The notes: generated by a model not told the origin, from the sequence alone. 7,858 nucleotides of DNA from Cyanobacteriota bacterium (GCA_027619675.1 JAQCHG010000060.1:1-7858), one strand, 5' to 3'; positions 1-7,116 are shown, counted from the first letter of the stretch. Translations and numbers: made by a program.

Positions 1-869
1 ACTTCTCCCAACCAGACTTTCCGCCCTCAGTACAGTTTCCAGGGAGGGAACGGCTGACATTTACAACATTCTGGGAACCACAAGCATCAGAGTCAACGAT
101 CCAACTCTCTGAGTTTATCGTTGGCCACCAATTGCGCCGCTATCCCTTCCTTTATGACAGCGACCTATTGGTAGATAAGGACAGTAGCCAGCTCCATAGA
201 GATCATGCTCTGGAATTGCGAAGACAAGGGGAAACTTATCTGGGGGTAGCCTTAGCCCGATGGGCGCAGCAGCAGGCTAAGCGTCCTAACCCTACTGGGT
301 TGAGGAGTGATGAACTTCAGGCAGCCCTGGACTATTACACAGGCAAGGTCAGTGGTAACCGCAGCCACCGCGATATGGCCCACCTGTTCGCCAGCTATAG
401 CCGCACGGTGCGCTCTTTTCGGGAATTTAAAGAGGAGTTTCTGGAATATCTACTTGCCCCATTAATTAGTGCTGATTTTCGCTACGATCACCATTCTTTC
501 ACCCGTAATCTCCGCACTTTCGTGGGCCAAGCACTGCGGGAATTTGATGACGAGATGCCAAGAACATATACCATTCATCGACTTTGCCAAATGCTGCTGA
601 ATTTTCTGGTGGCAGAGGGACGTACAAAACCAGTGTTTCGCCGCTTCCGTCTTTTATTGGATGAGGTAGGGCACATCTTAACCCTAGGATTGCTACTACG
701 GATAGTGCTGTTCTGTCCTGCGGTCAAACCTTGGCTAGAAAACCGTCTAGCAGTTTTGTTCAGGTACCATGAGCAAGTCTACTGTGAAGATGTCGTCTGG
801 TTGATTGATTCCCTAGAACATACCAATGTGGCCTTGATTACTAATTTCAGCAAGTCCTATTCGTTTTAA
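1..869 (+). CDS. hypothetical protein, 5'-truncated by the window edge
   Basis: I do not recognise this protein. The frame ending at 869 has no stop codon back to base 3, so about 288 residues of its C-terminal part are visible and the true start probably lies left of the window. The first possible start inside the window is TTG at 132, but it has no Shine-Dalgarno sequence and the coding-like frame continues upstream of it, so I reject it. The protein looks soluble and mostly helical, with many Arg, Phe and Leu residues. Its C-terminal third is hydrophobic (around 'LTLGLLLRIVLFCPAV'), which could be a buried helix or a membrane-associated segment. I see no signal peptide, metal motif or nucleotide-binding loop. 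The region is clearly more AT-rich than the genes to the right and lacks GCGATCGC sites, which hints at horizontal acquisition (inference). The stop is TAA at 867-869. Confidence 0.72.
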   Translation, partial: FSQPDFPPSVQFPGRERLTFTTFWEPQASESTIQLSEFIVGHQLRRYPFLYDSDLLVDKDSSQLHRDHALELRRQGETYLGVALARWAQQQAKRPNPTGLRSDELQAALDYYTGKVSGNRSHRDMAHLFASYSRTVRSFREFKEEFLEYLLAPLISADFRYDHHSFTRNLRTFVGQALREFDDEMPRTYTIHRLCQMLLNFLVAEGRTKPVFRRFRLLLDEVGHILTLGLLLRIVLFCPAVKPWLENRLAVLFRYHEQVYCEDVVWLIDSLEHTNVALITNFSKSYSF

Positions 870-946
870 ACGACATTCCTCACTTCCAAGCCTGGAGGGG
901 ACAGGTTCCTGAGGTAAGTGCTCCTGAGCCCGTCACATGACTGCAT

Positions 947-960
947 GGGAATCTGTTCCC
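947..960. repeat. small perfect hairpin downstream of the first gene
   Basis: GGGAA (947-951) and TTCCC (956-960) are perfectly complementary around a TCTG tetraloop, 78 bp after the stop of the upstream gene. No T-run follows, so it is not a canonical Rho-independent terminator. It could still end or stabilise the upstream transcript. Confidence 0.4.
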
Positions 961-968
961 TCCCGTAG

Positions 969-1017
969 CGTGGGTTGAAGCATGAAACCCACGGTCTTGA
1001 CCGCTGGATGCCGTGGG
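969..1017. repeat. overlapping inverted repeats forming mutually exclusive hairpins
   Basis: CGTGGGTT (969-976) is perfectly complementary to AACCCACG (986-993), giving an 8-bp stem with a 9-nt loop. The right arm is shared with a second possible stem: CCCACGG (988-994) is perfectly complementary to CCGTGGG (1011-1017) across a 16-nt loop. Only one stem can form at a time. From memory, the first hairpin, with its GTAG lead-in and 'GTGGGTT...AACCCAC' pattern, resembles interspersed palindromic repeats seen in many cyanobacterial genomes. It lies between two plus-strand genes, upstream of the -10 box at 1062. Confidence 0.55.
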
Positions 1018-1061
1018 CTTTGCGCCGCCTTACCTGCCCTCCACCGACGAGGGGCAGCCTC

Positions 1062-1067
1062 TATAAT
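1062..1067 (+). promoter_or_regulatory. putative -10 promoter element for the nuclease-like gene
   Basis: A perfect TATAAT lies about 36 bp before the ATG at 1104, which would give a short leader of about 30 nt. No convincing -35 box is seen 16-18 bp upstream (the sequence there is about CTCCAC). It may therefore be a weak or activator-dependent promoter, or a chance match. Confidence 0.4.
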
Positions 1068-1087
1068 TCGGGCAGAGGCGGTTGTCT

Positions 1088-1093
1088 AGGAGG
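1088..1093 (+). promoter_or_regulatory. Shine-Dalgarno sequence (AGGAGG)
   Basis: AGGAGG lies 10 nt before the ATG at 1104. It decides the start of the nuclease-like gene against the longer open frame reaching back to a TTG at 975, which has no ribosome site and runs through the hairpin region. Confidence 0.6.
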
Positions 1094-1103
1094 GGGCACA
1101 CGG

Positions 1104-1727
1104 ATGGCCTACAGAGATTTCACCCTAGAAAAAGTCCGCAAGCAGTTTGGCCTCACCCTAGAGAGCGACCAAGATCTGTTCTCAGCCCACATTGCCCCCG
1201 TCACCTTAGCCGACGCCTTTACCGCCTATCTCAACTACAGCGTGCCCCTGGCCCTGGCCATCAATACCGAAAAGGCCCGCTCCGAGATGATCATTGCCCC
1301 CATATTGGTGGAGCTTAAGCGCCTGCTGAACGATCAAGTGAGCTTGTTTTCGGGCATTGAGTTCAACGTTGACCCCGCCCAAGAGCTGACGGGGTTTTGT
1401 GATTTCATCATTAGCCGCTCTCGCCAGCAGCTTTACCTCAGCGCCCCCGCCTTTATCGTCGTAGAGGCCAAAAACGAAAACATTAAAGGCGGTCTCGGCC
1501 AGTGCCTAGCCGCCATGCTGGCCGCACGCCTGTTTGATGAACAAGAAGGGCAGGCGATCGAGCCCATTTATGGGGCAGTGACCACGGGTAACCAATAGAA
1601 ATTTCTGAGTCTCAAGGGCGCGATCGCCGACATCGACCAGAAAGATTACTACATCGATCGCATCGACCAAATTATGGGGATTCTGGCTGGCATGGTACAG
1701 CCTACCCTAGCCGCAGGAACTAGTTGA
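1104..1727 (+). pseudogene. PD-(D/E)XK nuclease-fold protein interrupted by an in-frame amber codon
   Basis: The frame starts at ATG 1104 with a strong ribosome site and encodes 164 residues before TAG at 1596-1598. It then continues without a shift for 42 more sense codons to TGA at 1725-1727, so the intact gene would be about 207 residues. The pattern fits the PD-(D/E)XK nuclease-like superfamily: Glu61, Asp100 ('GFCDFI'), Glu121-x-Lys123 ('FIVVEAKNENI') and Gln133 ('GGLGQCLAAM'). I recall short proteins of this kind as common and poorly characterised in cyanobacteria, often with a Trp after 'TTGN-x'. The amber sits exactly there ('VTTGNQ-stop-KFLSL'), so TGG to TAG is the simplest explanation. 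All presumed catalytic residues precede the stop, so a truncated product might still fold. The downstream part remains protein-like ('IDQKDYYIDRIDQIMGIL'), pointing to a recent lesion, a sequencing error or readthrough. DNA cleavage is inferred from the motif only. Confidence 0.72.
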
Positions 1728-1754
1728 GATCATCCATACCCAGACTAGGACGGG

Positions 1755-2138
1755 TTAGGGCTGATCTAGCAGGGCACTGGCGTGGCCAGCCACCACTTGC
1801 CAGGTGCCCGCAGGGGAGATGGCCCATACACGGGTGTAGCGAATCTGTTGGTCAACAGCCGCGCCGTCATAGGTGCCCAAGAGGTGCATACAGACAGACA
1901 CGATCGCATAGCGATCGCCGAGCTGCATCTGCTGATCCGTGGGGGTCAACGCCGTTAACGCCAAGATGCCAGAGCGGTGCATGGCGAGATCCTGCGCCTT
2001 GGTGATGCGCTGGCCCAAATGATTGGTGAACAACAAGTCTGGGGCAATCAGCGCCTCCAGTGCCGCCACATCCGAGGTCAACATAGCCTGCCTAAGCTGT
2101 TCCTCTAGGTCTGAAATGCGGGTCTGGGTTGGGGACAT
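1755..2138 (-). CDS. NTF2/SnoaL-like (DUF4440-type) small protein
   Basis: This 127-residue protein has the layout of the NTF2-like alpha+beta cone fold. An N-terminal helix ('ISDLEEQLRQAMLTSDVAALEALIAPDLLFTN', quoted here only as residues 8 to 39 in outline) leads into 'HLGQRITKAQDL'. The later strands carry 'YAIVSVCMHLLGTYDG' and 'RYTRVWAISPAGTWQVVAGHAS', the usual RxxRVW...W-x-V-x-x-H ending of DUF4440 proteins. Such proteins bind or transform small molecules or act as accessory domains. The specific substrate cannot be told here. There is no signal peptide or membrane segment. The start ATG (2136-2138) has no clear ribosome site. The gene lies 109 bp downstream of ppx on the same strand and could be read through from it or have its own promoter. 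Its stop is 27 bp from the end of the converging nuclease relic. Confidence 0.72.
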   Translation of the reverse strand: MSPTQTRISDLEEQLRQAMLTSDVAALEALIAPDLLFTNHLGQRITKAQDLAMHRSGILALTALTPTDQQMQLGDRYAIVSVCMHLLGTYDGAAVDQQIRYTRVWAISPAGTWQVVAGHASALLDQP

Positions 2139-2192
2139 GGGGGCTGGCTAACCTTGACAGGCGAATCCCCAGCTTAGCAGTGCCATGGCAGC

Positions 2193-2206
2193 CCCTAAAG
2201 ATAGGG
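2193..2206. repeat. short hairpin between ppx and the NTF2-like gene
   Basis: CCCTA (2193-2197) and TAGGG (2202-2206) form a 5-bp stem with an AAGA loop. A competing 7-bp pairing joins GAATCCC (2163-2169) to GGGATTC (2204-2210). It lies in the 109-bp gap after the ppx stop. No U-run follows in either direction, so termination is only a possibility. Confidence 0.3.
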
Positions 2207-2247
2207 ATTCCCGCGTCCGCCAACAGCCAGCGGCGGTGGGGCGACCC

Positions 2248-3891
2248 TCACCCTAGCTGGACTTGCAGGGTGACCCCAAACAGATCCTCAAACCAGGTTT
2301 TCTTGTCCTCTAGATTCCACAGTTCCGAGGCGCAATCATCGTCGGGGAGTTGGGGGGTGAGGGTGAGTTGCAGGGTTTGCGGGTCGAGGAAGGTGTAAGT
2401 GACCGCCGCGATCGCCCCAATGCCGCGACGGTCTAGGGCCACCGCCACCCGCAGCATGGCGCTGAGGTGGGCCACCAGTTGGCGATGGTACTTGGTGGGC
2501 AGATTCTTGTAATTTTCGTGCTTCTTTTTGGGCAGGCTCTTGCGGTGATAGCGGGCGATGTTGGCAATCACCTCAATTTCCGTTTCCGTGTAGCCCAGCA
2601 GTTCCCCATGGCGAATCAAGTAGTAGGAATGCTTGTGGTGGCTGGAATGGCTGATGAAATGGCCGCAATTGTGGAGGATGGCGGCGGCCCACAGTAACTC
2701 CCGCTCTGGGTTACCCCACTCGTGGACTTGCCCCTGGGTGGCATTGAACAGATCGATGGCAAAGCGGGCGATGCGATCGCCCCGATCCAGCGGCACCTGA
2801 TACTTTTGGGCGGTGTTGAGCACATAGCGCTCCCGCACCGAGCTTTGGAACTGCATCCGGTCTTCAATCAGACCGTGGGTAAGCATCCAGTCCACCACCA
2901 CCCCTTCCCGCAGGGCACGTTCGCAGATGGTGATGGTTTCGGTGCCCAGCATCTCCATGGTTTCCTGCAAAATCACCGCCCCAGCGACGATGATTTCGGC
3001 CCGCCGGGCGGACATTTCCGGCAGGGCAAGGCGCTCGGCATAGGTGAGCTGCCGCAGGCGATTGATCCAATCCCGCAGTTCCCCCAGGCTGACTTGAAAG
3101 CCGTTGAGGGGGTCGGGCACCAGCCCCAGGCGATCCTGGGCGGTGAGGGCGGCGAGGCATTCAATGGTGCCGGAGGTGCCCACCAGCCGCAGCCGTTCGT
3201 TCTCCCCCAGGTGCTGCTTCAAATCCCCCACGGCGGGCTCCATGCGGCCCCGCACGTAGGCCCGCAGGTAGGTGTATTCTTCGTCGCTGATGGGGTCGGT
3301 GGTGACAAACCGGGCGGTGAGGCGCACCGCCCCCACCTTAGTGCTGCTGAGGAAGCGGTGGGGCTCCCCCGTCCCTAAAATCAACTCGGTGGAGCCGCCG
3401 CCAATGTCGATGATGGCGTGGGGCCGTCCGTGCAGGGACATGCCCGACAGCACCCCCAGGTAAATGCGGCGGGCTTCCTCGGTGCCGGAAATCAGGTTGA
3501 TCGACAGGCCCACTTCCTGCTCTACCCGCTGGATGAAAACGCTGCCGTTTTCCGCTTCCCGCACGGCGCTGGTGGCGACGGCCACAATTTCCTCGGCGTT
3601 AAAGCCATTGGCGATCGCCCGACATCGCTTCAGGGCGCGGATGCCCCGGTCCATGGCATCTTCCGACAGGCCCCCGGTCTCGCCACTAAAGTTACCGAGG
3701 CGGACGGTTTCCTTCTCGCGATCGATGATGGTGAAAGCGGGCAGTTGGGGCTGAATTTTCACCACCACCATGTGGATGGAGTTGGTGCCCACATCAATCG
3801 CCGCCAAAATTCGTTCATGGCGCAGGGGATCCCCCTCAAAGCGAGCGGGGTAGGCGATATCGGGGGTCGGGGGAACGATGGTCTCAACCAT
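2248..3891 (-). CDS. ppx: exopolyphosphatase / Ppx-GppA phosphatase family
   Basis: This 547-residue protein belongs to the Ppx/GppA branch of the ASKHA (actin-like ATPase) fold. Such enzymes release terminal phosphate from inorganic polyphosphate and/or hydrolyse pppGpp to ppGpp in the cytoplasm. Motifs appear in the expected order: the first phosphate-binding loop 'AAIDVGTNSIHMVVV' (about 30-44), 'VATSAVREAENG' (105-116), 'SGTEEARRIYLGV' with the likely catalytic Glu138/139, the second phosphate loop 'IDIGGGSTEL' (161-170), 'GTSGTIE' (238-244) and 'ERALREGVVVDW' (324-335). A C-terminal HD-like domain follows, with 'LHNCGHFISHSSHHKHSYY' at about 406-424 as in long Ppx proteins. Length is normal for the two-domain form. 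The first about 25 residues are a non-conserved lead-in. ATG at 3889-3891 is used, without a strong ribosome site. It lies 84 bp downstream of pepP on the same strand. The sequence does not separate polyphosphatase from pentaphosphatase activity. Confidence 0.92.
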   Translation of the reverse strand: MVETIVPPTPDIAYPARFEGDPLRHERILAAIDVGTNSIHMVVVKIQPQLPAFTIIDREKETVRLGNFSGETGGLSEDAMDRGIRALKRCRAIANGFNAEEIVAVATSAVREAENGSVFIQRVEQEVGLSINLISGTEEARRIYLGVLSGMSLHGRPHAIIDIGGGSTELILGTGEPHRFLSSTKVGAVRLTARFVTTDPISDEEYTYLRAYVRGRMEPAVGDLKQHLGENERLRLVGTSGTIECLAALTAQDRLGLVPDPLNGFQVSLGELRDWINRLRQLTYAERLALPEMSARRAEIIVAGAVILQETMEMLGTETITICERALREGVVVDWMLTHGLIEDRMQFQSSVRERYVLNTAQKYQVPLDRGDRIARFAIDLFNATQGQVHEWGNPERELLWAAAILHNCGHFISHSSHHKHSYYLIRHGELLGYTETEIEVIANIARYHRKSLPKKKHENYKNLPTKYHRQLVAHLSAMLRVAVALDRRGIGAIAAVTYTFLDPQTLQLTLTPQLPDDDCASELWNLEDKKTWFEDLFGVTLQVQLG

Positions 3892-3905
3892 AGCCAGGGA
3901 CGGGA

Positions 3906-3976
3906 AACTTTGCTTCAGATCCTACAGGGGGACGGCGACGCCGCAGGGGGGAACGGGCAACGCACCCGGCAAAGTT
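3906..3976. repeat. 8-bp inverted repeat spanning the pepP-ppx gap
   Basis: AACTTTGC (3906-3913) and GCAAAGTT (3969-3976) are perfectly complementary across a 55-nt GC-rich loop. The loop itself contains a small GGCG-A-CGCC-type dyad near 3933-3942. The right arm touches the last base of the pepP stop codon, so the whole pepP-ppx spacer could fold into one structure. No T-run is seen, so a processing or stability role is as likely as termination. Confidence 0.35.
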
Positions 3977-5388
3977 CAAAATTCATAACCCTTTGCGGGA
4001 TGCGGCTCCATTCCTCCACCCGCCCCGCTCTGCACCAGGGCCTCAATCTCGGCGGCACGGGTGGGCAAGGCGGCGGTGAGGACGGTCGCACCCATGGCGG
4101 TGATCAACACGTCGTCTTCGATGCGGATGCCCCGCACATCGGCGAAGGTCGTCAAGCGGTCCCAGTTGACACAATCTCGGTAGCAATCGCGGCGGGCTGG
4201 ATCCTGCAAAATCCCCGGCACTTGGTAAAAACCGGGCTCAATGGTGACCACCATGCCCGCTTGCAGGGGACGGTCCAGGCGGAGATAACCGAGGCCAAAG
4301 CGATCGCTGCGCTGGCGATCGGGGGCGTAGCCTGCCAAGTCCCCCAAATCCTCCATGTCGTGTACATCTAGGCCCAACAGATGCCCCACCCCATGGGGAA
4401 AGAACAGGGCATGGGCATCCTGCTCCACCAGCCCCACCGGGTCACCCTGGAGAATGCCCAGATCCACCAAGCCCGTCGCCAACACCTCACAAGCCAACAG
4501 GTGGATATCCCGGTACTCCACACCGGGGGCAGCCTGGGCAATGCAGGCATCGTGGGCAGCCAACACCACGTCATACACCGCCCGCTGGGTGGGGGAAAAT
4601 TCCCCCGCCACGGGCCAGGTGCGGGTGATATCCGAGGCCCAGCCAGAGGGGGCTTCGGCCCCCACATCCGCCAGCAGCAGATCCCCCGGTTGCAGCGGGT
4701 GGTGGTATTGCTCGTTGTGGAGCACCTCCCCCTGGACGGTGACGATGCTGTTGTAGGCGCAGGTCATGTTCTGGGCCAAAATCACCTGCTCCATGGCGGC
4801 CCGCACCTGGGCCTCGGTGGCAGCGGTGGCGGTGGCGGCCATGCCCGCCCGGTGGGCGGCGACGGAGACGGCGGCGGCCTTGCGAATTTCCCCCAGGGCG
4901 GCGGCATCGTGGGTGAGGCGCAGGGCAATCACCGCCTCCGCCAAGGCCTTGTCCTGGGTGGGTTGAATCACCCCCCGCAGGTGGAGTTGCTCAGCGGCGG
5001 TGGTGGCATCCTGCACCCCCAGGGTGGCCGCCCCTTCGGCAAAGCGGGGCAGTTCCGCCAGGGGATAGGCGGCATCCGCCCCGATGGTGGTGGCGATGTC
5101 GTCACGGCTGGGGCTGGGGCCATGCCAGAGGGCGGCGGCGGCGCTGGCGTCATCCATAAACAGGGTGAGGCGATCGCCCTTCAGATGGATGGCGGCATTG
5201 GCCAAAGACACCCCCGCAAAGTAGAGAAAATGACTGCTGGCCCGAAAGGGATAGGTCAAGGCGGGGAAGTTGCGAGGCACGGGCTGCCCAGACCACAACA
5301 CCACGGGAAAGGAAATGCGCTGGGCGAGGCGCTGCCGGCGTTGGCGCAGGGTGTGGGCCAGGTCAGCGGCGGCCACGGAACTGATCAT
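3976..5388 (-). CDS. pepP: Xaa-Pro aminopeptidase (M24B, aminopeptidase P)
   Basis: This 470-residue dimetal peptidase of the pita-bread (M24) fold removes N-terminal residues that precede proline and acts in peptide turnover in the cytoplasm. The N-terminal aminopeptidase P domain spans about residues 10-160 ('RRQRLAQRI', 'FPFRASSHF'-like segment 'YPFRASSHFLYFAG', 46-59). The catalytic domain follows with all five metal ligands: Asp241 ('LADVGAE'), Asp253 ('SDITRTWPV'), His336 ('HGVGHLLGLDVHD', 332-344), Glu384 ('TIEPGFY') and Glu424 ('GIRIEDDVL'). Length is slightly above the usual 430-440, with a short non-conserved tail after about 455 ('GAGGGMEPHPAKGYEF'). The ATG at 5386-5388 has no clear ribosome site, and an in-frame GTG four codons later is an alternative. 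It lies 128 bp after exbD and 84 bp before ppx, all on the same strand. A common transcript is possible but not shown. Confidence 0.93.
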   Translation of the reverse strand: MISSVAAADLAHTLRQRRQRLAQRISFPVVLWSGQPVPRNFPALTYPFRASSHFLYFAGVSLANAAIHLKGDRLTLFMDDASAAAALWHGPSPSRDDIATTIGADAAYPLAELPRFAEGAATLGVQDATTAAEQLHLRGVIQPTQDKALAEAVIALRLTHDAAALGEIRKAAAVSVAAHRAGMAATATAATEAQVRAAMEQVILAQNMTCAYNSIVTVQGEVLHNEQYHHPLQPGDLLLADVGAEAPSGWASDITRTWPVAGEFSPTQRAVYDVVLAAHDACIAQAAPGVEYRDIHLLACEVLATGLVDLGILQGDPVGLVEQDAHALFFPHGVGHLLGLDVHDMEDLGDLAGYAPDRQRSDRFGLGYLRLDRPLQAGMVVTIEPGFYQVPGILQDPARRDCYRDCVNWDRLTTFADVRGIRIEDDVLITAMGATVLTAALPTRAAEIEALVQSGAGGGMEPHPAKGYEF

Positions 5389-5435
5389 GGGTGGAAATCA
5401 TGACAACGGTAGTCCCCATCCTAAGGGGCACCAGG

Positions 5436-5517
5436 GGGGCTGTCATCTAACCAAAGACCTGCCGCCCGCCACAGCGAAATCATCCGTGCAGGATCATCTG
5501 CAATGCCTGACAGCCCC
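5436..5517. repeat. 10-bp perfect inverted repeat in the exbD-pepP spacer
   Basis: GGGGCTGTCA (5436-5445) and TGACAGCCCC (5508-5517) are perfectly complementary across 62 nt. The right arm begins at the last base of the exbD stop codon. Inside the loop is a second small stem, TGCAG (5487-5491) with CTGCA (5498-5502). Together they could fold the spacer into a closed, branched structure on the minus-strand transcript, acting as an exbD terminator or mRNA-end structure. There is no adjacent T-run in the transcribed direction. Confidence 0.45.
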
Positions 5518-6185
5518 TAATCTTCCGCCTCGCGATCGCCTGGGGGCACCTGCTGCAAGTAGTCCGGCACCGCTGTCTCCCCCTCGGGCAAACTGGGCAA
5601 GGTACCCGGTGTGCCCACCCCCGGCGTCAGCAAATCATCGGGTTGGGGGGCAAAGGGATCCTCCAAACCGGGTTGCGGCGCGAGGGGATCCTCTAGGCCC
5701 GGTTGCGGGGTGAGCAAATCGTCGGGGCTAATGGCCTCAGGATTGACCGCATTGGGTAGGGTGGCCAGGGCTACCCGGTTTCCCCCCACCGATCGCAGTA
5801 AATCCAGCACCCCAATCACATCCTCATAGCGGGCATCGCGGGAGGCGTAGAGCACAATCAGCCCATCGGGGTAGCTCTGCTGATGCTGTTGCAGCACGTC
5901 GTAGAGCAGATCTAGGGTGACGGGCTGCTGGTCGAGGTACACCTGGCCGATGGCATCCACACTGACGTACAGCCGCTCCTGGAGGGCGGCGTTTGCCCCT
6001 AACCCCTGGGCGGGCAAGGGGGCACCGGTGCTGGCGGCAGGCAAATCCAAATCAATGGCCTGCTGCCGGGTGAGCCCTACCGCCGCCAGGATAAAAAAGG
6101 TGAGGATGCAAAAAATGACATCGATCAGCGGCAGAATCTCAATGTGGACGTTCTGCCCTGGATCATCCAAATAATCAAGTTTCAT
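5517..6185 (-). CDS. exbD: ExbD/TolR-family biopolymer transport protein with repeat-bearing C-terminal tail
   Basis: This 222-residue protein is the stator-side partner of ExbB in proton-motive-force motors of the ExbBD/TolQR type, which energise TonB- or Tol-like envelope machines. A short cytoplasmic N-terminus is followed by one transmembrane helix at about 17-37, '[19 protein letters not shown]', with the invariant proton-carrying Asp at position 22. The periplasmic domain runs to about 145 ('[14 protein letters not shown]', '[21 protein letters not shown]', 'RVALATLP'), as in the family. The usual length is about 135-145 residues. The remaining about 75 are an acidic, Pro-rich tail with a duplicated decapeptide (see the repeat entry). 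ATG at 6183-6185 overlaps the exbB stop in an ATGA, so translation is coupled and no separate ribosome site is needed. Whether it serves TonB, Tol or another partner cannot be decided, as no partner gene lies in the window. Confidence 0.92.
   Translation of the reverse strand: MKLDYLDDPGQNVHIEILPLIDVIFCILTFFILAAVGLTRQQAIDLDLPAASTGAPLPAQGLGANAALQERLYVSVDAIGQVYLDQQPVTLDLLYDVLQQHQQSYPDGLIVLYASRDARYEDVIGVLDLLRSVGGNRVALATLPNAVNPEAISPDDLLTPQPGLEDPLAPQPGLEDPFAPQPDDLLTPGVGTPGTLPSLPEGETAVPDYLQQVPPGDREAED
5655..5714 (-). repeat. 30-bp in-frame tandem duplication in the exbD tail
   Basis: Two 30-bp units begin at about 5655 and 5685, sharing GGGATCCTC at the start and GGTTGCGG in the middle. They encode the decapeptide PQPGLEDP(L/F)A twice (residues about 160-180). 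On either side lies the short peptide DDLLTP (155-160 and 183-188), whose DNA also matches (AGCAAATC near 5629 and 5713 on the plus strand). The whole makes a nested symmetric module. Differences between the copies suggest that it is not very recent. Confidence 0.7.
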
Positions 6186-6859
6186 GGGGTTTTTGAGGGC
6201 TGAGCAGACAATGGCGCACTGGGCGGTTGGAATGCACCCTTGGCCCAGGCTTGGCGGTACAGCAACTCTAGCTCACTGCCCGACTGCCGTAGAACCTTGG
6301 CCTGACCAAACACAAAGCCCTGGAAAAGGCGGTAGAACGCCAAGCTGACAATGGCAATGACCAAGCCCGTGGCGGTGCTAATCAGAGCTTCCCCGATGCC
6401 CAACGCCGTGCCCGCCGCCGCATCACTGCCCAGGTCGCTGAGTTGAATGGATCCGAGGGAATTAATCAGCCCCACCACGGTCCCCAGTAGCCCCAGCAGG
6501 GGCGCGAGGGCAATCACCGCCTCCAGCACCTTTTCCCCCCGTCGCATGGTCGCCAGTTCTTCATTGGCGGCGGTTTCTAGGGCAAGGCGAAACACCTCTG
6601 GGTCCGGTGATTGGAGTTTTAGGGCCGACTGGAGGAACCGTCCCATGGGCAAATGGCTGGCCCGTTGGGCAATGTCAGCGGCGGCCTGCCATTCGCGGCG
6701 GGCGGCCTCTAGGACCCGTCCGGCCACTTCCCGTTCTCGGGTCAAAATCCGGGACCAAAACCAGATCCGCTCAATGATGTTCCCCAGGGCCAAGATTGAC
6801 AGCAGCAGCAATGGCCACATGGCAATGCCGCCACGGACAAAAAGCTCGGTTATATTCAC
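6182..6859 (-). CDS. exbB: ExbB/TolQ/MotA-family proton channel protein
   Basis: This 225-residue inner-membrane protein has three predicted transmembrane helices, at about 12-32 ('[17 protein letters not shown]'), 113-134 ('[20 protein letters not shown]') and 154-177 ('[20 protein letters not shown]'). The [10 protein letters not shown] and G-E-A-L-x-x-T-A-x-G-L motifs are the family signature. The cytoplasmic loop at 35-110 contains '[18 protein letters not shown]'. With ExbD it forms the channel that converts the proton gradient into work on the cell envelope. The start is GTG at 6857-6859, supported by AGGAG seven bases upstream. The first ATG is only at residue 14, inside helix 1. The stop overlaps the exbD start by four bases, so the two form an operon. 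It lies 619 bp downstream of lpxB, probably as a separate transcription unit. Length and topology are normal. The last about 15 residues are a Ser/Pro-rich tail. Confidence 0.93.
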   Translation of the reverse strand: MNITELFVRGGIAMWPLLLLSILALGNIIERIWFWSRILTREREVAGRVLEAARREWQAAADIAQRASHLPMGRFLQSALKLQSPDPEVFRLALETAANEELATMRRGEKVLEAVIALAPLLGLLGTVVGLINSLGSIQLSDLGSDAAAGTALGIGEALISTATGLVIAIVSLAFYRLFQGFVFGQAKVLRQSGSELELLYRQAWAKGAFQPPSAPLSAQPSKTP

Positions 6860-6866
6860 ACAGCAT

Positions 6867-6871
6867 CTCCT
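6867..6871 (-). promoter_or_regulatory. Shine-Dalgarno sequence of exbB
   Basis: On the minus strand AGGAG lies 7 nt before GTG 6857-6859. It supports the GTG start over the internal ATG at codon 14. Confidence 0.6.
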
Positions 6872-7116
6872 GACGAGGGGACAGCCTTTTCACCAACTTG
6901 CCTGGGGAATCCCCTGCTTCCCAGAGGGTACAGGTCCCAGGGGTACCCGCGTTTGCTCCAGACCTACCCTGGGCTTCCAGGGATAGATATCCAGGGCCTT
7001 GGGGACGCAGGGCAGCGGGCTACATGGCCACAACCGGGGGCAGCCCAGCGAAAAGGGTTGCAAAGCATTCCAATTTTAGGGCGTGTGGACAATCAACGAC
7101 GAAATCCTTGCCGGGT

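Noticed and set aside
132..134. TTG as the start of the first gene
   Set aside because: There is no Shine-Dalgarno sequence, and the frame is open and coding-like back to base 3.
975..1103. N-terminal extension of the nuclease-like gene from TTG 975
   Set aside because: It translates the hairpin region into Cys/Gly/Arg-rich sequence, while ATG 1104 has AGGAGG and begins family-like sequence.
2722..3378. Plus-strand open frame of 218 codons opposite ppx
   Set aside because: Antisense shadow: no start signal, and the composition is typical of a reversed GC-rich gene.
3418..4371. Long plus-strand open frame (317 codons) across ppx and the end of pepP
   Set aside because: It is antisense to two well-supported genes, spans their junction, is His/Gly/Gln-rich and has no ribosome site. 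It is a by-product of high GC.
4381..5403. Plus-strand open frame of 340 codons opposite pepP
   Set aside because: Gly/His-rich low-complexity translation that mirrors pepP codons. The M24 metal ligands on the other strand settle which frame is real.
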